Positions 27,409 to 36,435 of a stretch of DNA of 64,000 nt are shown in pieces. The stretch is from Chitinophaga sp. CB10 (GTDB lineage: Bacteria > Bacteroidota > Bacteroidia > Chitinophagales > Chitinophagaceae): contig MLAV02000018.1 in the NCBI GenBank assembly GCA_001870995.2, forward strand, positions 1 through 64,000. Reading direction: 5' to 3'. Under the pieces are notes generated by a model. It was not told the origin of the DNA and ran no database searches. It saw only the letters and a program-made list of their open reading frames with translations. How positions within the stretch are numbered: position 1 is the stretch's first letter; the number at the start of each line of letters is the position of its first letter. The translations under genes and the position numbers were made by a program.

Positions 27409-27436
27409 ACGGCCGGCTGAGGGATCAGCCGGCCGT
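27409..27436 (+). terminator. Terminator after the GH109 gene
   Basis: Perfect 12-bp GC-rich stem ACGGCCGGCTGA / TCAGCCGGCCGT with a 4-nt loop, then ATTGTTTC. The remaining 166 bases up to the next terminator hold nothing I recognise. Confidence 0.75.
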
Positions 27437-27602
27437 ATTGTTTCAGGTGAACCAATATTATTATCTGCGGGCGTACCGATCAGGCGTTTTTGGCGCAGTT
27501 ACAAACAATCGCGGCGGCCGGCCACCATGGCTTATCCCGCGCCTAATGCCGGCCTGGCCGTACCACTATCGCAGCGCCGCCTTAAATCTTTTCTCCCCCT
27601 AA

Positions 27603-27631
27603 AACAAAAAAACCGCCTGTAAAGGCGGTTT
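27603..27631 (-). terminator. Terminator after galK
   Basis: Stem AAACCGCC / GGCGGTTT followed on the minus strand by TTTTTTTGTTTT, 23 bp past the galK stop. Confidence 0.85.
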
Positions 27632-27653
27632 ATGTCAGCTTGCATTATTGAAC

Positions 27654-28796
27654 TTATAAAACTGTCACCCCGTTTTCAATCGTGGTAACATAGATTTCAG
27701 GATCTTTATTATACTCCTTGTTATAACGGGAACGCACAAACTCCGTGTACTCCTCAACTTTATCCGCCGCCACCAGGTTGATGGTACAGCCGCCAAAGCC
27801 GCCACCCATCACGCGTGCGCCGGCTACTTCCTCCCGCTCGCTGGCCAGGGAAACGAGGAAATCCAGTTCAGGGCAGCTTACTTCATAGAGCTTGCTCAAG
27901 CCTTCGTGGGTTTCGTACATCAGTTTGCCGAACTCGGACAGCTTGCCCTGTTGCAGTAAACCGGTGGCTTCCTGCACCCGGGAAATTTCTTCAATCACGT
28001 ACACACAGCGATCGTACACTTTTGCCGGCAGCTCCGCTTTCACTTCTTCCAGCATTTCCAATGTGGCATCCCGGAGGGATTTCACTTCAGGATGGCGTTG
28101 CTGAATGGCTTTCACGCCGGCTTCGCATTGCTGGCGGCGTACGTTGTATTCAGAGGAAGCGAGGGAATGATGCACCATGGAGTTGCACAGCACCACCTTG
28201 TATCCCGGGAATTCAAACGGGAAATATTCGTAATGCAGGCTGCGGCAATCCAGTCGCATCACCTGGTCCTTTTTACCGTGGAGGTTCGCAAACTGGTCCA
28301 TGATCCCGCATTTTACGCCGGGGAAGGTATGCTCCGCCTGCTGGCCGATCAGCGCCATATCCATGCGGGACAGGCCAAAGCCAAACAGTTTGTCTAACGC
28401 TGCTACGAGGCCGCCTTCCACCGCGGCGGAAGAAGACAGGCCCGCGCCGATAGGAATATCGCCTGCCAGCACACAGTCAAATCCTTCCACTTTCAACCCC
28501 CGCTGCTGCAGCATGGCTACTACGCCCATGATGTAGTTGATCCATCCCGGGGTAGGCACTACCGCATCCAGCGAAAAAGTGATGGTTTCCTTACTAAAAT
28601 CAGCGTAGACCTTACATTGATTACTGTTATTCGGCGCTACTGCGTACACAATTTTTTTATCGATGGCAGCGGGTAATACAAAGCCGTCGTTATAATCTGT
28701 ATGTTCACCTATAAGATTTATTCGCCCTGGGGATACAACGATCAATGGTTCTTTTCCGAAAAGTTTGACGAATTGCTCTTTTGTTTTTTGTATCAT
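27654..28796 (-). CDS. galK: Galactokinase
   Basis: Phosphorylates galactose at C1 in the Leloir pathway. 380 residues from the ATG at 28796; the extra 21 residues of the longer reading are non-homologous. GHMP-kinase motifs: galactose signature GRINLIGEHTDYNDG (24-38), ATP loop GAGLSSSAAVEGG (about 117-129) and GGGFGGCTINL near the end. Lies 120 bp behind a FucP-type permease gene on the same strand, so it is likely to be cotranscribed with a galactose/glucose importer. Confidence 0.96.
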   Translation of the reverse strand: MIQKTKEQFVKLFGKEPLIVVSPGRINLIGEHTDYNDGFVLPAAIDKKIVYAVAPNNSNQCKVYADFSKETITFSLDAVVPTPGWINYIMGVVAMLQQRGLKVEGFDCVLAGDIPIGAGLSSSAAVEGGLVAALDKLFGFGLSRMDMALIGQQAEHTFPGVKCGIMDQFANLHGKKDQVMRLDCRSLHYEYFPFEFPGYKVVLCNSMVHHSLASSEYNVRRQQCEAGVKAIQQRHPEVKSLRDATLEMLEEVKAELPAKVYDRCVYVIEEISRVQEATGLLQQGKLSEFGKLMYETHEGLSKLYEVSCPELDFLVSLASEREEVAGARVMGGGFGGCTINLVAADKVEEYTEFVRSRYNKEYNKDPEIYVTTIENGVTVL

Positions 28797-28916
28797 TAAG
28801 TACCTGTAATTAAACGTAAAATTTACGCCTAAAAATACGCGATAAAAAATAAGGAACAAAGAAATTTTTCAGGGGAAAAACCGCTTTGTTCCTTATTCCT
28901 TGTTATTCAATACGAC

Positions 28917-30254
28917 TTATGCCGTTACTAATTGTTTTTTGCCAATCTTGTGTCCGATCACTGCATAGAACAGGATGTAGAGGTAGCAAGGCAGCATGCA
29001 GTACAGGAAGGCGTGTCTGAAATCGATGTTCGGGCTGTAGAGGAAGCTGAACATGGACTGTTTGTTAAACATACCGCTGTAGATCTGTGGCAGCACGGCG
29101 CCGCCTACGATACCCATTACCAGCAGTGCGGAACCGGTTTTGGTGAATTTGCCCAGGCCGTCGATCGCCATCGGGAAAATCGCAGGCCACATCAGGGAGT
29201 TGGCCAGTCCCAGCAAGGCAATGCAGGTAACTGCGGAGAAACCGGTTTTGGTATAAGCCATCACGGTAAATACGATGCCCAGCGCCGCGCAGATGAGCAG
29301 CGACTTCTGAGCGCTCAGGTATTTAGGGATGGTGATGATACCGATGATATAACCCGCCAGCATGGCTACCAGCGTGAAAGAGGTGAAATATTTGGTCTGA
29401 TCGAGGCTCATGCCCATGGATTTACCGTAGGAGCCGATTACGTCGCCTGCCATTACTTCCACACCTACATAAACGAAGATGCAAAGCACGCCCAGCAGGA
29501 GGTGCGGAAACTGGAAAATGCTGGTTTTACCAACGGTAGCGGCAGCGGTGGCTGCATCTTCCTCGTTGGTGTCGATTTCAGGCAGGCTGCTCTTTTTCAG
29601 CAGGAAAGCCAGTACCAGCAGCACGATGGCAATTACCGTATAGGGGCCGATGACGCGGGAAGCGAGGTTATCCAGCAGGCCGGCTTTTACCACCGGGTCG
29701 GTAGCGGCGGCAATTTTGCCTTTCAGCTCTTCGGCGCCGCTGAGCAGGATTACGCCCAGGATGATGGGCGCGAGGGCGCCTGCCACCTTGTTACAGATAC
29801 CCATGATACTGATACGCTTGGCCGCACTTTCCTTAGGGCCAATGATGCTGGCATATGGGTTCACGGCTGTTTGCAGCAGCGCCAAACCACCACCCTGAAT
29901 AAACAGGCCGGTCAGGAACATCGGATAACTCCGGGCATTGGCTGCGGGGATAAATACCAGCGAGCCGATGGCGATGATGCCAAGGCCAACGGACATACCA
30001 TTTTTAAATCCTGTTTTCTCCAATATGTAAGAGGATGGAATAGAAAGAAACAGGTAGGCAAGGTAAAAGGCAAACGTCACCAGCAGGGACTGGGAGACAT
30101 TCAGCTCGCATACAATTTCAAAAAATTGGATCAGTGCCCCGTTTAACCAGGTCACGAAGCCAAATACGAAGAACAGCATGGAGATGATCGCCATTGCCTG
30201 TCCGTACCCGGCTTTTTTAGGAGGTACTTCCATTGTTACTGTTTGATTCGACAT
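28917..30254 (-). CDS. FucP/GluP-type sugar:proton symporter (MFS)
   Basis: 445 residues, 12 predicted membrane helices. Typical family features: FGFVTWLNGALIQFF in helix 1, ALLQTAVNPYASIIGP (glucose/galactose porter signature NPY) in helix 4, and GLANSLMWPAIFPMAIDGLG in the second half. This family imports hexoses such as glucose, galactose or fucose. Pairing with galK argues for galactose. Divergent from the next permease gene across a 183-bp gap without a consensus promoter that I can see. Confidence 0.88.
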   Translation of the reverse strand: MSNQTVTMEVPPKKAGYGQAMAIISMLFFVFGFVTWLNGALIQFFEIVCELNVSQSLLVTFAFYLAYLFLSIPSSYILEKTGFKNGMSVGLGIIAIGSLVFIPAANARSYPMFLTGLFIQGGGLALLQTAVNPYASIIGPKESAAKRISIMGICNKVAGALAPIILGVILLSGAEELKGKIAAATDPVVKAGLLDNLASRVIGPYTVIAIVLLVLAFLLKKSSLPEIDTNEEDAATAAATVGKTSIFQFPHLLLGVLCIFVYVGVEVMAGDVIGSYGKSMGMSLDQTKYFTSFTLVAMLAGYIIGIITIPKYLSAQKSLLICAALGIVFTVMAYTKTGFSAVTCIALLGLANSLMWPAIFPMAIDGLGKFTKTGSALLVMGIVGGAVLPQIYSGMFNKQSMFSFLYSPNIDFRHAFLYCMLPCYLYILFYAVIGHKIGKKQLVTA

Positions 30255-30437
30255 AAGCTGAGTAGATTGTTTTAAGTATTTGCGAACATAAGAAACAGTT
30301 TCTATATTTCATAAATATCTTAGCTAAAACGTTTTATCGCCTAAAAAAAACACAAGTGTTTATCCGGTTTTTTAGAAAATGATAAAAAATAATTTATACA
30401 TTTATCGGGCAAAAATTCACTGTAACTTAACACGTTT

Positions 30438-32366
30438 ATGGCTCAGCAACAACGGCAAAACGCGCAAAGTACTCATCCTTCTTTCTTTGTGCTAATTTTA
30501 GTGTTCTTTTTTTGGGGCTTTTTAGCCGCATCCAACAGCATATTCATCCCGTTCTGCAAGACCCATTTTAACCTTACCCAGCTTGAATCTCAGCTGATTG
30601 ATTTTGCTTTCTACAGTGCCTACTTTATCGGGTCTTTGATCCTCTATCTGGCATCGGCAGCAAGAAAGGTAGATATCCTCAACAAGATAGGATATAAAAA
30701 GGGTATTATTTACGGTTTATTGATTTCTGTGCTTGGATCTGCTATCATGATCCCCTGTGTCAACAAAGAGAAAATTGTTCCTATCACGGAAACCGCAGCA
30801 GACATCAGCAGTTTCCAGGTTGGTCAGCAATTGCAGACTTCAGATCGCGAGGTGAAGATCCGTCGCGATAAAAATGAAAAAAATGAGCCAGTTACGTATT
30901 CCCTCATTGTTTCTAAAAATGAAGCAGGCGCCAAATACGCTTCCAACGCCAACCTGCAGGCAGCGGTAGGCGGCAGCTTCACCGAAACCGCCACTGAATA
31001 CACCGGCACTTTCTCCAAGGACAAACTGCAAAATGTATTAGGCGTACTGGAAACTGATTTCCACCAAACCGTTACCTTCGGCTACTTTGCGCTGATCCTG
31101 ATGGCCCTCTTCATCGTGGCACTCGGATTCTCCCTGCAACAGACAGCCGCCAATCCGTTCGCCATCATCCTTGGCGACCCTGCCAAAGGCGCGCACCGCC
31201 TGAACCTGGCGGGAGGTATCAACTCCTTCGGTACTACCATCGGCCCTATCATCGTGAGCATGCTGCTCTTCGGTGGCGCTGCCGGCGGCGCGGTTACCGA
31301 TACGGATATCAGCAAGATCAACACGCTGTACATCCTCCTGATTGTACTGTTCCTCGTGGCTGCTGCTATCTTCGCATTTGTGAAAATGCCGGACAACCAG
31401 GAAGAAGGCGAAAGCTTCGAATCTTCCCCGAAAGCAACAAAAGCAATTCTCGGCATCACCGCGATGTTCGTACTGATCCTCGCAGGGCTGGCCCTGAAAA
31501 TGGAACTGCCGCTGTTTACCGCCGGTATCGTTGGTATCATCGGTATCCTGCTCGTTGCACAGTCCTCCTCCAATAAAAATCCTGAAGGCTGGGGCGCGAT
31601 GCGTTATCCACAGCTGACATTGGGTATGCTGGCCATCTTCATCTATGTAGGTGTAGAAGTAACCATCGCCAGCAACCTGGGCGGACTGCTCACCCACCCG
31701 GGCTTCCTGACGCCGGAAGGCTTACCTGAATCCAAGCTGGATCCATATGTATCCCTGTTCTGGGGTTCCATGATGATTGGCCGTTGGACGGGCGCTATCA
31801 GCGTATTCAACGTTTCCAAAAACACCCGTAAGATCCTTTGCGTGATCGTGCCTTTCGTGGCTTATGCCATTGTGCTGGGCGCCAACGTGATCAAGGGCAA
31901 TGATGTATCCGGACTGTATCCATACGTAATCTGCATTGCCATCCAGATCATCGGCTTCTTCATGGGCCAGGATAAACCGGCTAAAACACTGATGATTTTC
32001 GGTTTGCTGGGCGTACTGTTTGTACTGGTAGGTTTATTCACCACCGGTCCGCTGGCTACCTTCGCCTTCCTCAGCGGCGGCCTGTTCTGCTCTGTAATGT
32101 GGCCAAACATCTTTGCGCTGGCCATTGCGGGCCTGGGTAAATACACCGGTCAGGGTTCTGCATTCCTCGTTATGATGATCCTCGGCGGTTCCCTGGTACC
32201 ACCATTACAAGGCGGCCTGGCGGATATTCCGGCCATCGGCATTCACCACTCCTACATTATTCCGGGCTTATGCTTTGCATACCTGGCATTCTTCGCATTC
32301 AAAGTTAAAAACATATTAAAATCTCAAGGAATTGATTATGAGTCAGCAATTAGCGGTGGGCATTGA
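30438..32366 (+). CDS. FucP-like sugar MFS transporter with a ~110-residue extracytoplasmic insertion
   Basis: 642 residues against about 420-450 for the family. The MFS core is clear: FFFWGFLAASNSIFIPF, QQTAANPFAIILG, GVEVTIASNLGGLL and SVMWPNIFALAIAGLGKYTGQGSA. Between helices 3 and 4 (about residues 110-215) lies a hydrophilic, beta-prone segment with many charged residues. By the usual topology (N-terminus inside) this loop is periplasmic. A second small expansion adds hydrophobic segments near 330-375. Overlap of 29 bp with the ROK kinase gene ties import to phosphorylation. N-acetylglucosamine is the likely cargo by context. Confidence 0.85.
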   Translation: MAQQQRQNAQSTHPSFFVLILVFFFWGFLAASNSIFIPFCKTHFNLTQLESQLIDFAFYSAYFIGSLILYLASAARKVDILNKIGYKKGIIYGLLISVLGSAIMIPCVNKEKIVPITETAADISSFQVGQQLQTSDREVKIRRDKNEKNEPVTYSLIVSKNEAGAKYASNANLQAAVGGSFTETATEYTGTFSKDKLQNVLGVLETDFHQTVTFGYFALILMALFIVALGFSLQQTAANPFAIILGDPAKGAHRLNLAGGINSFGTTIGPIIVSMLLFGGAAGGAVTDTDISKINTLYILLIVLFLVAAAIFAFVKMPDNQEEGESFESSPKATKAILGITAMFVLILAGLALKMELPLFTAGIVGIIGILLVAQSSSNKNPEGWGAMRYPQLTLGMLAIFIYVGVEVTIASNLGGLLTHPGFLTPEGLPESKLDPYVSLFWGSMMIGRWTGAISVFNVSKNTRKILCVIVPFVAYAIVLGANVIKGNDVSGLYPYVICIAIQIIGFFMGQDKPAKTLMIFGLLGVLFVLVGLFTTGPLATFAFLSGGLFCSVMWPNIFALAIAGLGKYTGQGSAFLVMMILGGSLVPPLQGGLADIPAIGIHHSYIIPGLCFAYLAFFAFKVKNILKSQGIDYESAISGGH

Positions 32367-33303
32367 TATTGGGGGAACTAACACAGTTTTTGGCATCGTA
32401 GATCGCAGAGGTAATATTTTGAGTGATGGCAAGATGTCAACCAAAAGCCATGATAATGTAGAGGATTTCTTAACAGAACTCCACGGTCACCTCAGCAAAC
32501 TCATTGAGCAGGCTGGCGGAACTGAAAATATAAGAGGTATAGGCGTTGGCGCTCCAAACGGCAACTTCTACACCGGTAATATAGAATATGCGCCAAACCT
32601 TTCCTGGCGCGGCATCGTGCCCCTGGCAAACCTGCTGGAACAGCGCTTCGGCCTGCCCACCGTGCTTACCAACGATGCCAACGCAGCTGCCATAGGTGAA
32701 ATGACCTATGGCGCTGCCCGCGGAATGAAAGATTTCATCATGATCACCCTCGGCACCGGCGTTGGCAGCGGCATTGTTGCGAACGGACAGCTGATTTACG
32801 GCCATGATGGTTTCGCAGGCGAACTCGGTCACTGCATTGTGCAGCCCGGCGGCCGCCTTCACCCGGGCACCGGCATGCGCGGCTCCCTGGAATCCTATGC
32901 ATCCGCCACGGGCGTTTGCAATACGGCCAAGGAGTTCCTCACCACCCGCCCGGAAGTAGAGAGCGTGTTGCGCCAGTATCCGCTGGATGATATCACCTCC
33001 AAAATGATCTATGAGGCCGCGATGAAAAATGACGCCCTGGCAAAAGAAGTGTACGAATACACCGGCAAGATCCTCGGGGAAGCGCTGGCCAACTTCGTGA
33101 TGTTCTCCAGCCCGGAAGCCATCATCCTTTTCGGCGGACTTACCAAAGCGGGCGACATGCTCATGAAACCTGTACGCATCCACATGGAAAATAATGTGCT
33201 GCCGATATTCCAGAATAAAGTTAAATTGCTGTTCTCGGAGTTAAAGGAAAGTGACGCCGCTATTTTGGGCGCTAGTGCCCTCGCATGGGAAATGAAAGAC
33301 TAA
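32338..33303 (+). CDS. ROK-family sugar kinase lacking the usual zinc cysteines
   Basis: 321 residues. ATP site GIDIGGTNT (8-16), catalytic Asp-113 in TNDANAA, LGTGVGSG (138-145) and ELGH (162-165). The usual ROK zinc motif CGCGxxGCxE is replaced by HPGTGMRGSLE (175-185), so the His of ELGH may not hold zinc here. ROK kinases of this type phosphorylate glucose, GlcNAc or mannose; given the NagB fusion and hexosaminidase genes nearby, GlcNAc is a plausible substrate. ATG at 32338 is the start, overlapping the permease gene by 29 bp. Confidence 0.85.
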   Translation: MSQQLAVGIDIGGTNTVFGIVDRRGNILSDGKMSTKSHDNVEDFLTELHGHLSKLIEQAGGTENIRGIGVGAPNGNFYTGNIEYAPNLSWRGIVPLANLLEQRFGLPTVLTNDANAAAIGEMTYGAARGMKDFIMITLGTGVGSGIVANGQLIYGHDGFAGELGHCIVQPGGRLHPGTGMRGSLESYASATGVCNTAKEFLTTRPEVESVLRQYPLDDITSKMIYEAAMKNDALAKEVYEYTGKILGEALANFVMFSSPEAIILFGGLTKAGDMLMKPVRIHMENNVLPIFQNKVKLLFSELKESDAAILGASALAWEMKD

Positions 33304-33313
33304 ACATCCTATA

Positions 33314-34366
33314 ATGAAAGATAGAAGAAGTTTTCTGAAAACAGCGGCCCTGGGCGCCGCTGTTTTCTCTTTAGACAGCATCGCCTCCGCCGCAGACGCG
33401 CAGGCTAAAAAAGGAAGTGTAACCGGTAAACCTATCGTTGTTTCTACCTGGGATTTTGGTCGCGCTGCCAACAGCGCCGCATGGGAAATCCTGAAAAACG
33501 GCGGTCGCGCCCTCGACGCCGTGGAAGCAGGGGTACGCGTACCGGAAGCAGATCCCAACAATCACACCGTAGGCTACTCCGGCTACCCGGACAGGGATGG
33601 CCGCGTGACCCTCGATGCCTGCATCATGGACGAATTCGGCAATGCCGGCTCCGTATGCGCGCTCGAACACATCACCCACGCCATTTCCGTAGCGCGTAAA
33701 GTGATGGAGAAAACGCCGCATGTGATGCTCGCAGGCGACGGCGCCCTGCAATTCGCCCTGGCAAACGGTTTCGAGAAAGAGAACCTCCTAACGCCGGAAG
33801 CGGAAAAAGCATGGAAGGAATGGTTGAAAAAATCCGAATACAAGCCGGTGATCAACATTGAAAATAAATCATACGACAGCAAAGGCGCTACTGCCTTCAA
33901 TCCACTCATGCTGCCGGGCAACCAGTACAACCACGACACCATCGGGATGGTAGCCATGGACGCTGCGGGCAACCTCTCCGGCGCCTGCACTACCAGCGGT
34001 ATGGCGTTTAAGCTGCATGGCCGCGTGGGCGACTCCCCCATCATCGGGGCAGGGTTGTATGTGGACAACGAGATCGGCGCTGCCACCAGCACCGGCGTTG
34101 GCGAAGAAGTGATCAAGATTGTAGGTTCCCACCTGGTAGTGGAACTCATGCGCCAGGGCTATCCGCCTGAAGCGGCCTGTAAAGAAGCGGTGAACCGCAT
34201 CGTTAAACGCAGTCCGTCCAAAGCGAAAGAAATCCAGGTAGGATTCCTCGCGCTCAACAAAAATGGACAGGTAGGCGCATACTGCCTGCAGCCTGGCTTT
34301 AGCTACGCGGTACTGTCCAACGAACAGAACAATGTGCTGATTAACGGCAAATCGCATTTTAAGTAG
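33314..34366 (+). CDS. Tat-exported glycosylasparaginase (N4-GlcNAc-asparaginase)
   Basis: Cleaves the amide bond between GlcNAc and Asn of N-glycopeptides. 350 residues with a Tat-like signal (DRRSFLK). It is an Ntn-hydrolase: autocleavage before Thr-209 in NHDTIGMVAMDAAGN frees the catalytic Thr of the beta chain. GNLSGACTTSGM and GRVGDSPIIGAGLYVD (family hallmarks) and GDGALQFA are also present. It starts 10 bp after the ROK kinase stop, so it belongs to the same operon. The same fold also covers isoaspartyl peptidases, but the motif context fits the Flavobacterium-type glycosylasparaginase best. Confidence 0.93.
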   Translation: MKDRRSFLKTAALGAAVFSLDSIASAADAQAKKGSVTGKPIVVSTWDFGRAANSAAWEILKNGGRALDAVEAGVRVPEADPNNHTVGYSGYPDRDGRVTLDACIMDEFGNAGSVCALEHITHAISVARKVMEKTPHVMLAGDGALQFALANGFEKENLLTPEAEKAWKEWLKKSEYKPVINIENKSYDSKGATAFNPLMLPGNQYNHDTIGMVAMDAAGNLSGACTTSGMAFKLHGRVGDSPIIGAGLYVDNEIGAATSTGVGEEVIKIVGSHLVVELMRQGYPPEAACKEAVNRIVKRSPSKAKEIQVGFLALNKNGQVGAYCLQPGFSYAVLSNEQNNVLINGKSHFK

Positions 34367-34373
34367 GAGGGTT

Positions 34374-34613
34374 GCTCGCAAAGGGGCATAAGGGAAATGT
34401 AAGACGCAAAGAGGATGAGGGTGTTTGATATTAAAGTATAACAGATTAGCTAATGGTATCAAAGTGACATCATATGGTGATAGCAACTTTGATCAATTTC
34501 GCTATTAATAGGTAAGCATTTAGGATAAGGTTGTTTCCGATCCATTTTAGCCAGTACCATCAACCTACCCTACACACCTTTGCGTCTTACTCCCCCTTAT
34601 GCAGCTTTGCGAG
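34374..34613. repeat. Long imperfect inverted repeat (about 36-bp arms) around a hairpin
   Basis: Arms at 34374-34411 and 34578-34613 share CTTTGCGTCTTAC...CTTATGC...CTTTGCGAG in opposite orientation. The space between has no open gene; it holds a second hairpin (ATCAAAGT ... ACTTTGAT, near 34459-34494, with an inner ATCA/TGAT). TTTGCG-rich intergenic repeats occur in other Bacteroidota. It could be a MITE-like insertion or a transcript-folding element between glycosylasparaginase and cutC. Confidence 0.6.
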
Positions 34614-34694
34614 AAAAAACTCCGCGAGAAAAAACTTTGCGAGAAAAAACTCCGCGAGAAATACCTCCGCGAGCAAAAACCCTCGCCAGCAACA
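34605..34694 (+). repeat. 15-bp tandem repeat, five to six copies
   Basis: Consecutive 15-mers of the form CTYYGCGAGAAAAAA run from 34605, alternating TT and CC at positions 3-4, then decaying in the last copies. They end 20 bp before the cutC start and overlap the right arm of the inverted repeat, suggesting they arose by slippage from that arm. Confidence 0.75.
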
Positions 34695-34713
34695 AACTCA
34701 AAATCATTACACC

Positions 34714-35475
34714 ATGCTCACCCTTGAAATCTGCGCCGGCTCTGTAACCTCCTGCATCGCAGCCGAAAAAGGCGGCGCCTCCCGCATAGAACTGTGCGAC
34801 AACCTCCTCGAAGGCGGCACCACTCCCAGCTACGGTACCATCGCCTTGGCAAGGGAAAAAGTTAAAATTGACCTGTATCCCATCATACGCCCGCGTGGCG
34901 GCGACTTCCTCTATTCCGACATCGAATTCGAAACCATGAAGCGCGATGTAGCCCTCTGCAAACAACTGGGCTGCAACGGCGTGGTAATCGGCATCCTCAC
35001 CGCGGAAGGGAAAGTGGACAAAGCCCGCTGTAAAGAGCTGGTAGACCTGGCATGGCCCATGGGCGTTACATTCCACCGCGCGTTCGACATGACGGACAAC
35101 CCTTTTGAAGCGCTGGAAGATATTATCGCCATCGGCTGCGAAAGGATACTGACCTCCGGCTGCCGCAATACCGCCATGGAAGGGGCTGAACTGCTGAAAG
35201 AACTCGTGATCCGCGCGGACGACCGCATTGCCATCATGGCCGGTTCCGGCGTGCGCAGCACCAACATCGCCACCCTCGTGAAAACTACCGGCGTAACGGA
35301 ATTTCATACTTCCGCCAAAGCCTACAACGATAGCAAAATGGTGTACCGCAATCCAAACGTTAGTATGGGCGGCATCCCGGGCGTGCCGGAATACGGCATC
35401 TCCGAATCACAGGAAAATGAAGTGCGATTAATACGCGAAATAGCTGAAAAAGCATTGGCCGAAATCAGCCAATAA
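34714..35475 (+). CDS. cutC: CutC family protein
   Basis: 253 residues from the ATG at 34714; the upstream extension is tandem-repeat translation and not protein-like. TIM-barrel family: LEICAGSVTSC, GGASRIELCDNL, IRPRGGDFLYS, TFHRAFDMT and GITRILTSGC-like ERILTSGC, GSGVRSTN. CutC was named for copper homeostasis, but a copper role is not shown by anything here, and its position inside a glycoprotein-degradation block suggests another job. Cytosolic, no signal peptide. Confidence 0.9.
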   Translation: MLTLEICAGSVTSCIAAEKGGASRIELCDNLLEGGTTPSYGTIALAREKVKIDLYPIIRPRGGDFLYSDIEFETMKRDVALCKQLGCNGVVIGILTAEGKVDKARCKELVDLAWPMGVTFHRAFDMTDNPFEALEDIIAIGCERILTSGCRNTAMEGAELLKELVIRADDRIAIMAGSGVRSTNIATLVKTTGVTEFHTSAKAYNDSKMVYRNPNVSMGGIPGVPEYGISESQENEVRLIREIAEKALAEISQ

Positions 35476-35541
35476 TCCTATTTTAGCCGCTTGCCATTTT
35501 GCAAACGGTATTATCTACGCTGTAATTGAAACGTGAACATT

Positions 35542-36426
35542 ATGAAAAAACTGATTCTTGCAGCTGCATTGCTGCTGGGCGGCACCTTCGCCCACGCACA
35601 GGTAAAAGGTGTGCGTCATGTTATCCTGATCGGAATGGACGGCTTCGGCGCCTATTCCTTCCCTAAAGCGGACAATCCCGTAATGAAACAAATGATGCAG
35701 GAAGGCGCCTGGACGCTCGAAGCCAGGAGCGTACTCCCCTCTTCCAGCGCGGTAAACTGGGCCTCCATGGTGATGGGCGCCGGCCCTGAACTGCACGGCT
35801 ATACGGAGTGGGACAGCAAAGTGCCGGAACTGCCCTCCCGCGTGCTGGATCAATACGGCATGTTCCCTTCCATTTATACCCTCCTGCGGGAGCAAAAACC
35901 GAAAGCTGAAATCGGCGTGATTTACAGCTGGCAGGGCATCGGCCACCTTTTCCCCAAGCAGGCGGTGAATTACAGCCTGGGCACAAAGGATAACGACTCC
36001 CTTGCAACCGCCGCCGCAATTGACTATCTTAAAGCCAAACAACCGGACTTCCTCTTCATTCACTTCGACGAGCCGGATGGCGTAGGCCACAACATCGGTC
36101 ACCATACGCCTGAATATTACGAGCAGGTGAAGAAGAACGACGCGCTGCTGGGCAAAATTTTCCAGGGCATCAAGGACGCCGGCATGTGGGATAACTCCAT
36201 CATTATCCTCACGGCCGATCATGGTGGTATCAGGAAAGGCCATGGCGGAAAATCCATGGATGAAATGCAAATACCCTGGATTATCCGCGGACCAGGCGTT
36301 AAGAAGAATACACAGATTACCAACAGCGTCATGACCTATGATACCGCCGCAACCATTGCGTGGATCTTTGGACTTAAAACACCGCAGGTATGGACTGGCC
36401 GTCCCGTTACAGCAGCCTTTAAATAA
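35542..36426 (+). CDS. Exported type I phosphodiesterase/nucleotide pyrophosphatase-type enzyme
   Basis: 294 residues with a clear signal peptide (MKKLILAAALLLGGTFAHAQ). Alkaline-phosphatase superfamily metal sites: IGMDGFG, SSAVNWASM with the nucleophile in the SSSAVNW turn, FDEPDGVGHNIGHH, and TADHGG. Family members hydrolyse phosphodiesters or phosphomonoesters outside the cytosol. In this block it could strip phosphate or phosphodiester decorations from glycans, an inference from position. Nine bases separate it from the next gene. Confidence 0.85.
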   Translation: MKKLILAAALLLGGTFAHAQVKGVRHVILIGMDGFGAYSFPKADNPVMKQMMQEGAWTLEARSVLPSSSAVNWASMVMGAGPELHGYTEWDSKVPELPSRVLDQYGMFPSIYTLLREQKPKAEIGVIYSWQGIGHLFPKQAVNYSLGTKDNDSLATAAAIDYLKAKQPDFLFIHFDEPDGVGHNIGHHTPEYYEQVKKNDALLGKIFQGIKDAGMWDNSIIILTADHGGIRKGHGGKSMDEMQIPWIIRGPGVKKNTQITNSVMTYDTAATIAWIFGLKTPQVWTGRPVTAAFK

Positions 36427-36435
36427 TTAGTCGCC

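Noticed and set aside
27384..27602. 72-codon plus-strand frame after the GH109 gene
   Set aside because: Covers a terminator hairpin and low-complexity sequence; no homology pattern.
34605..34694. Possible CRISPR array because of short repeats
   Set aside because: Repeats are directly adjacent 15-mers without unique spacers; no cas genes.
34531..34713. Extended start for CutC
   Set aside because: The extra 61 residues are a translation of the 15-bp tandem repeat (ARKNS...) and not part of the CutC fold.
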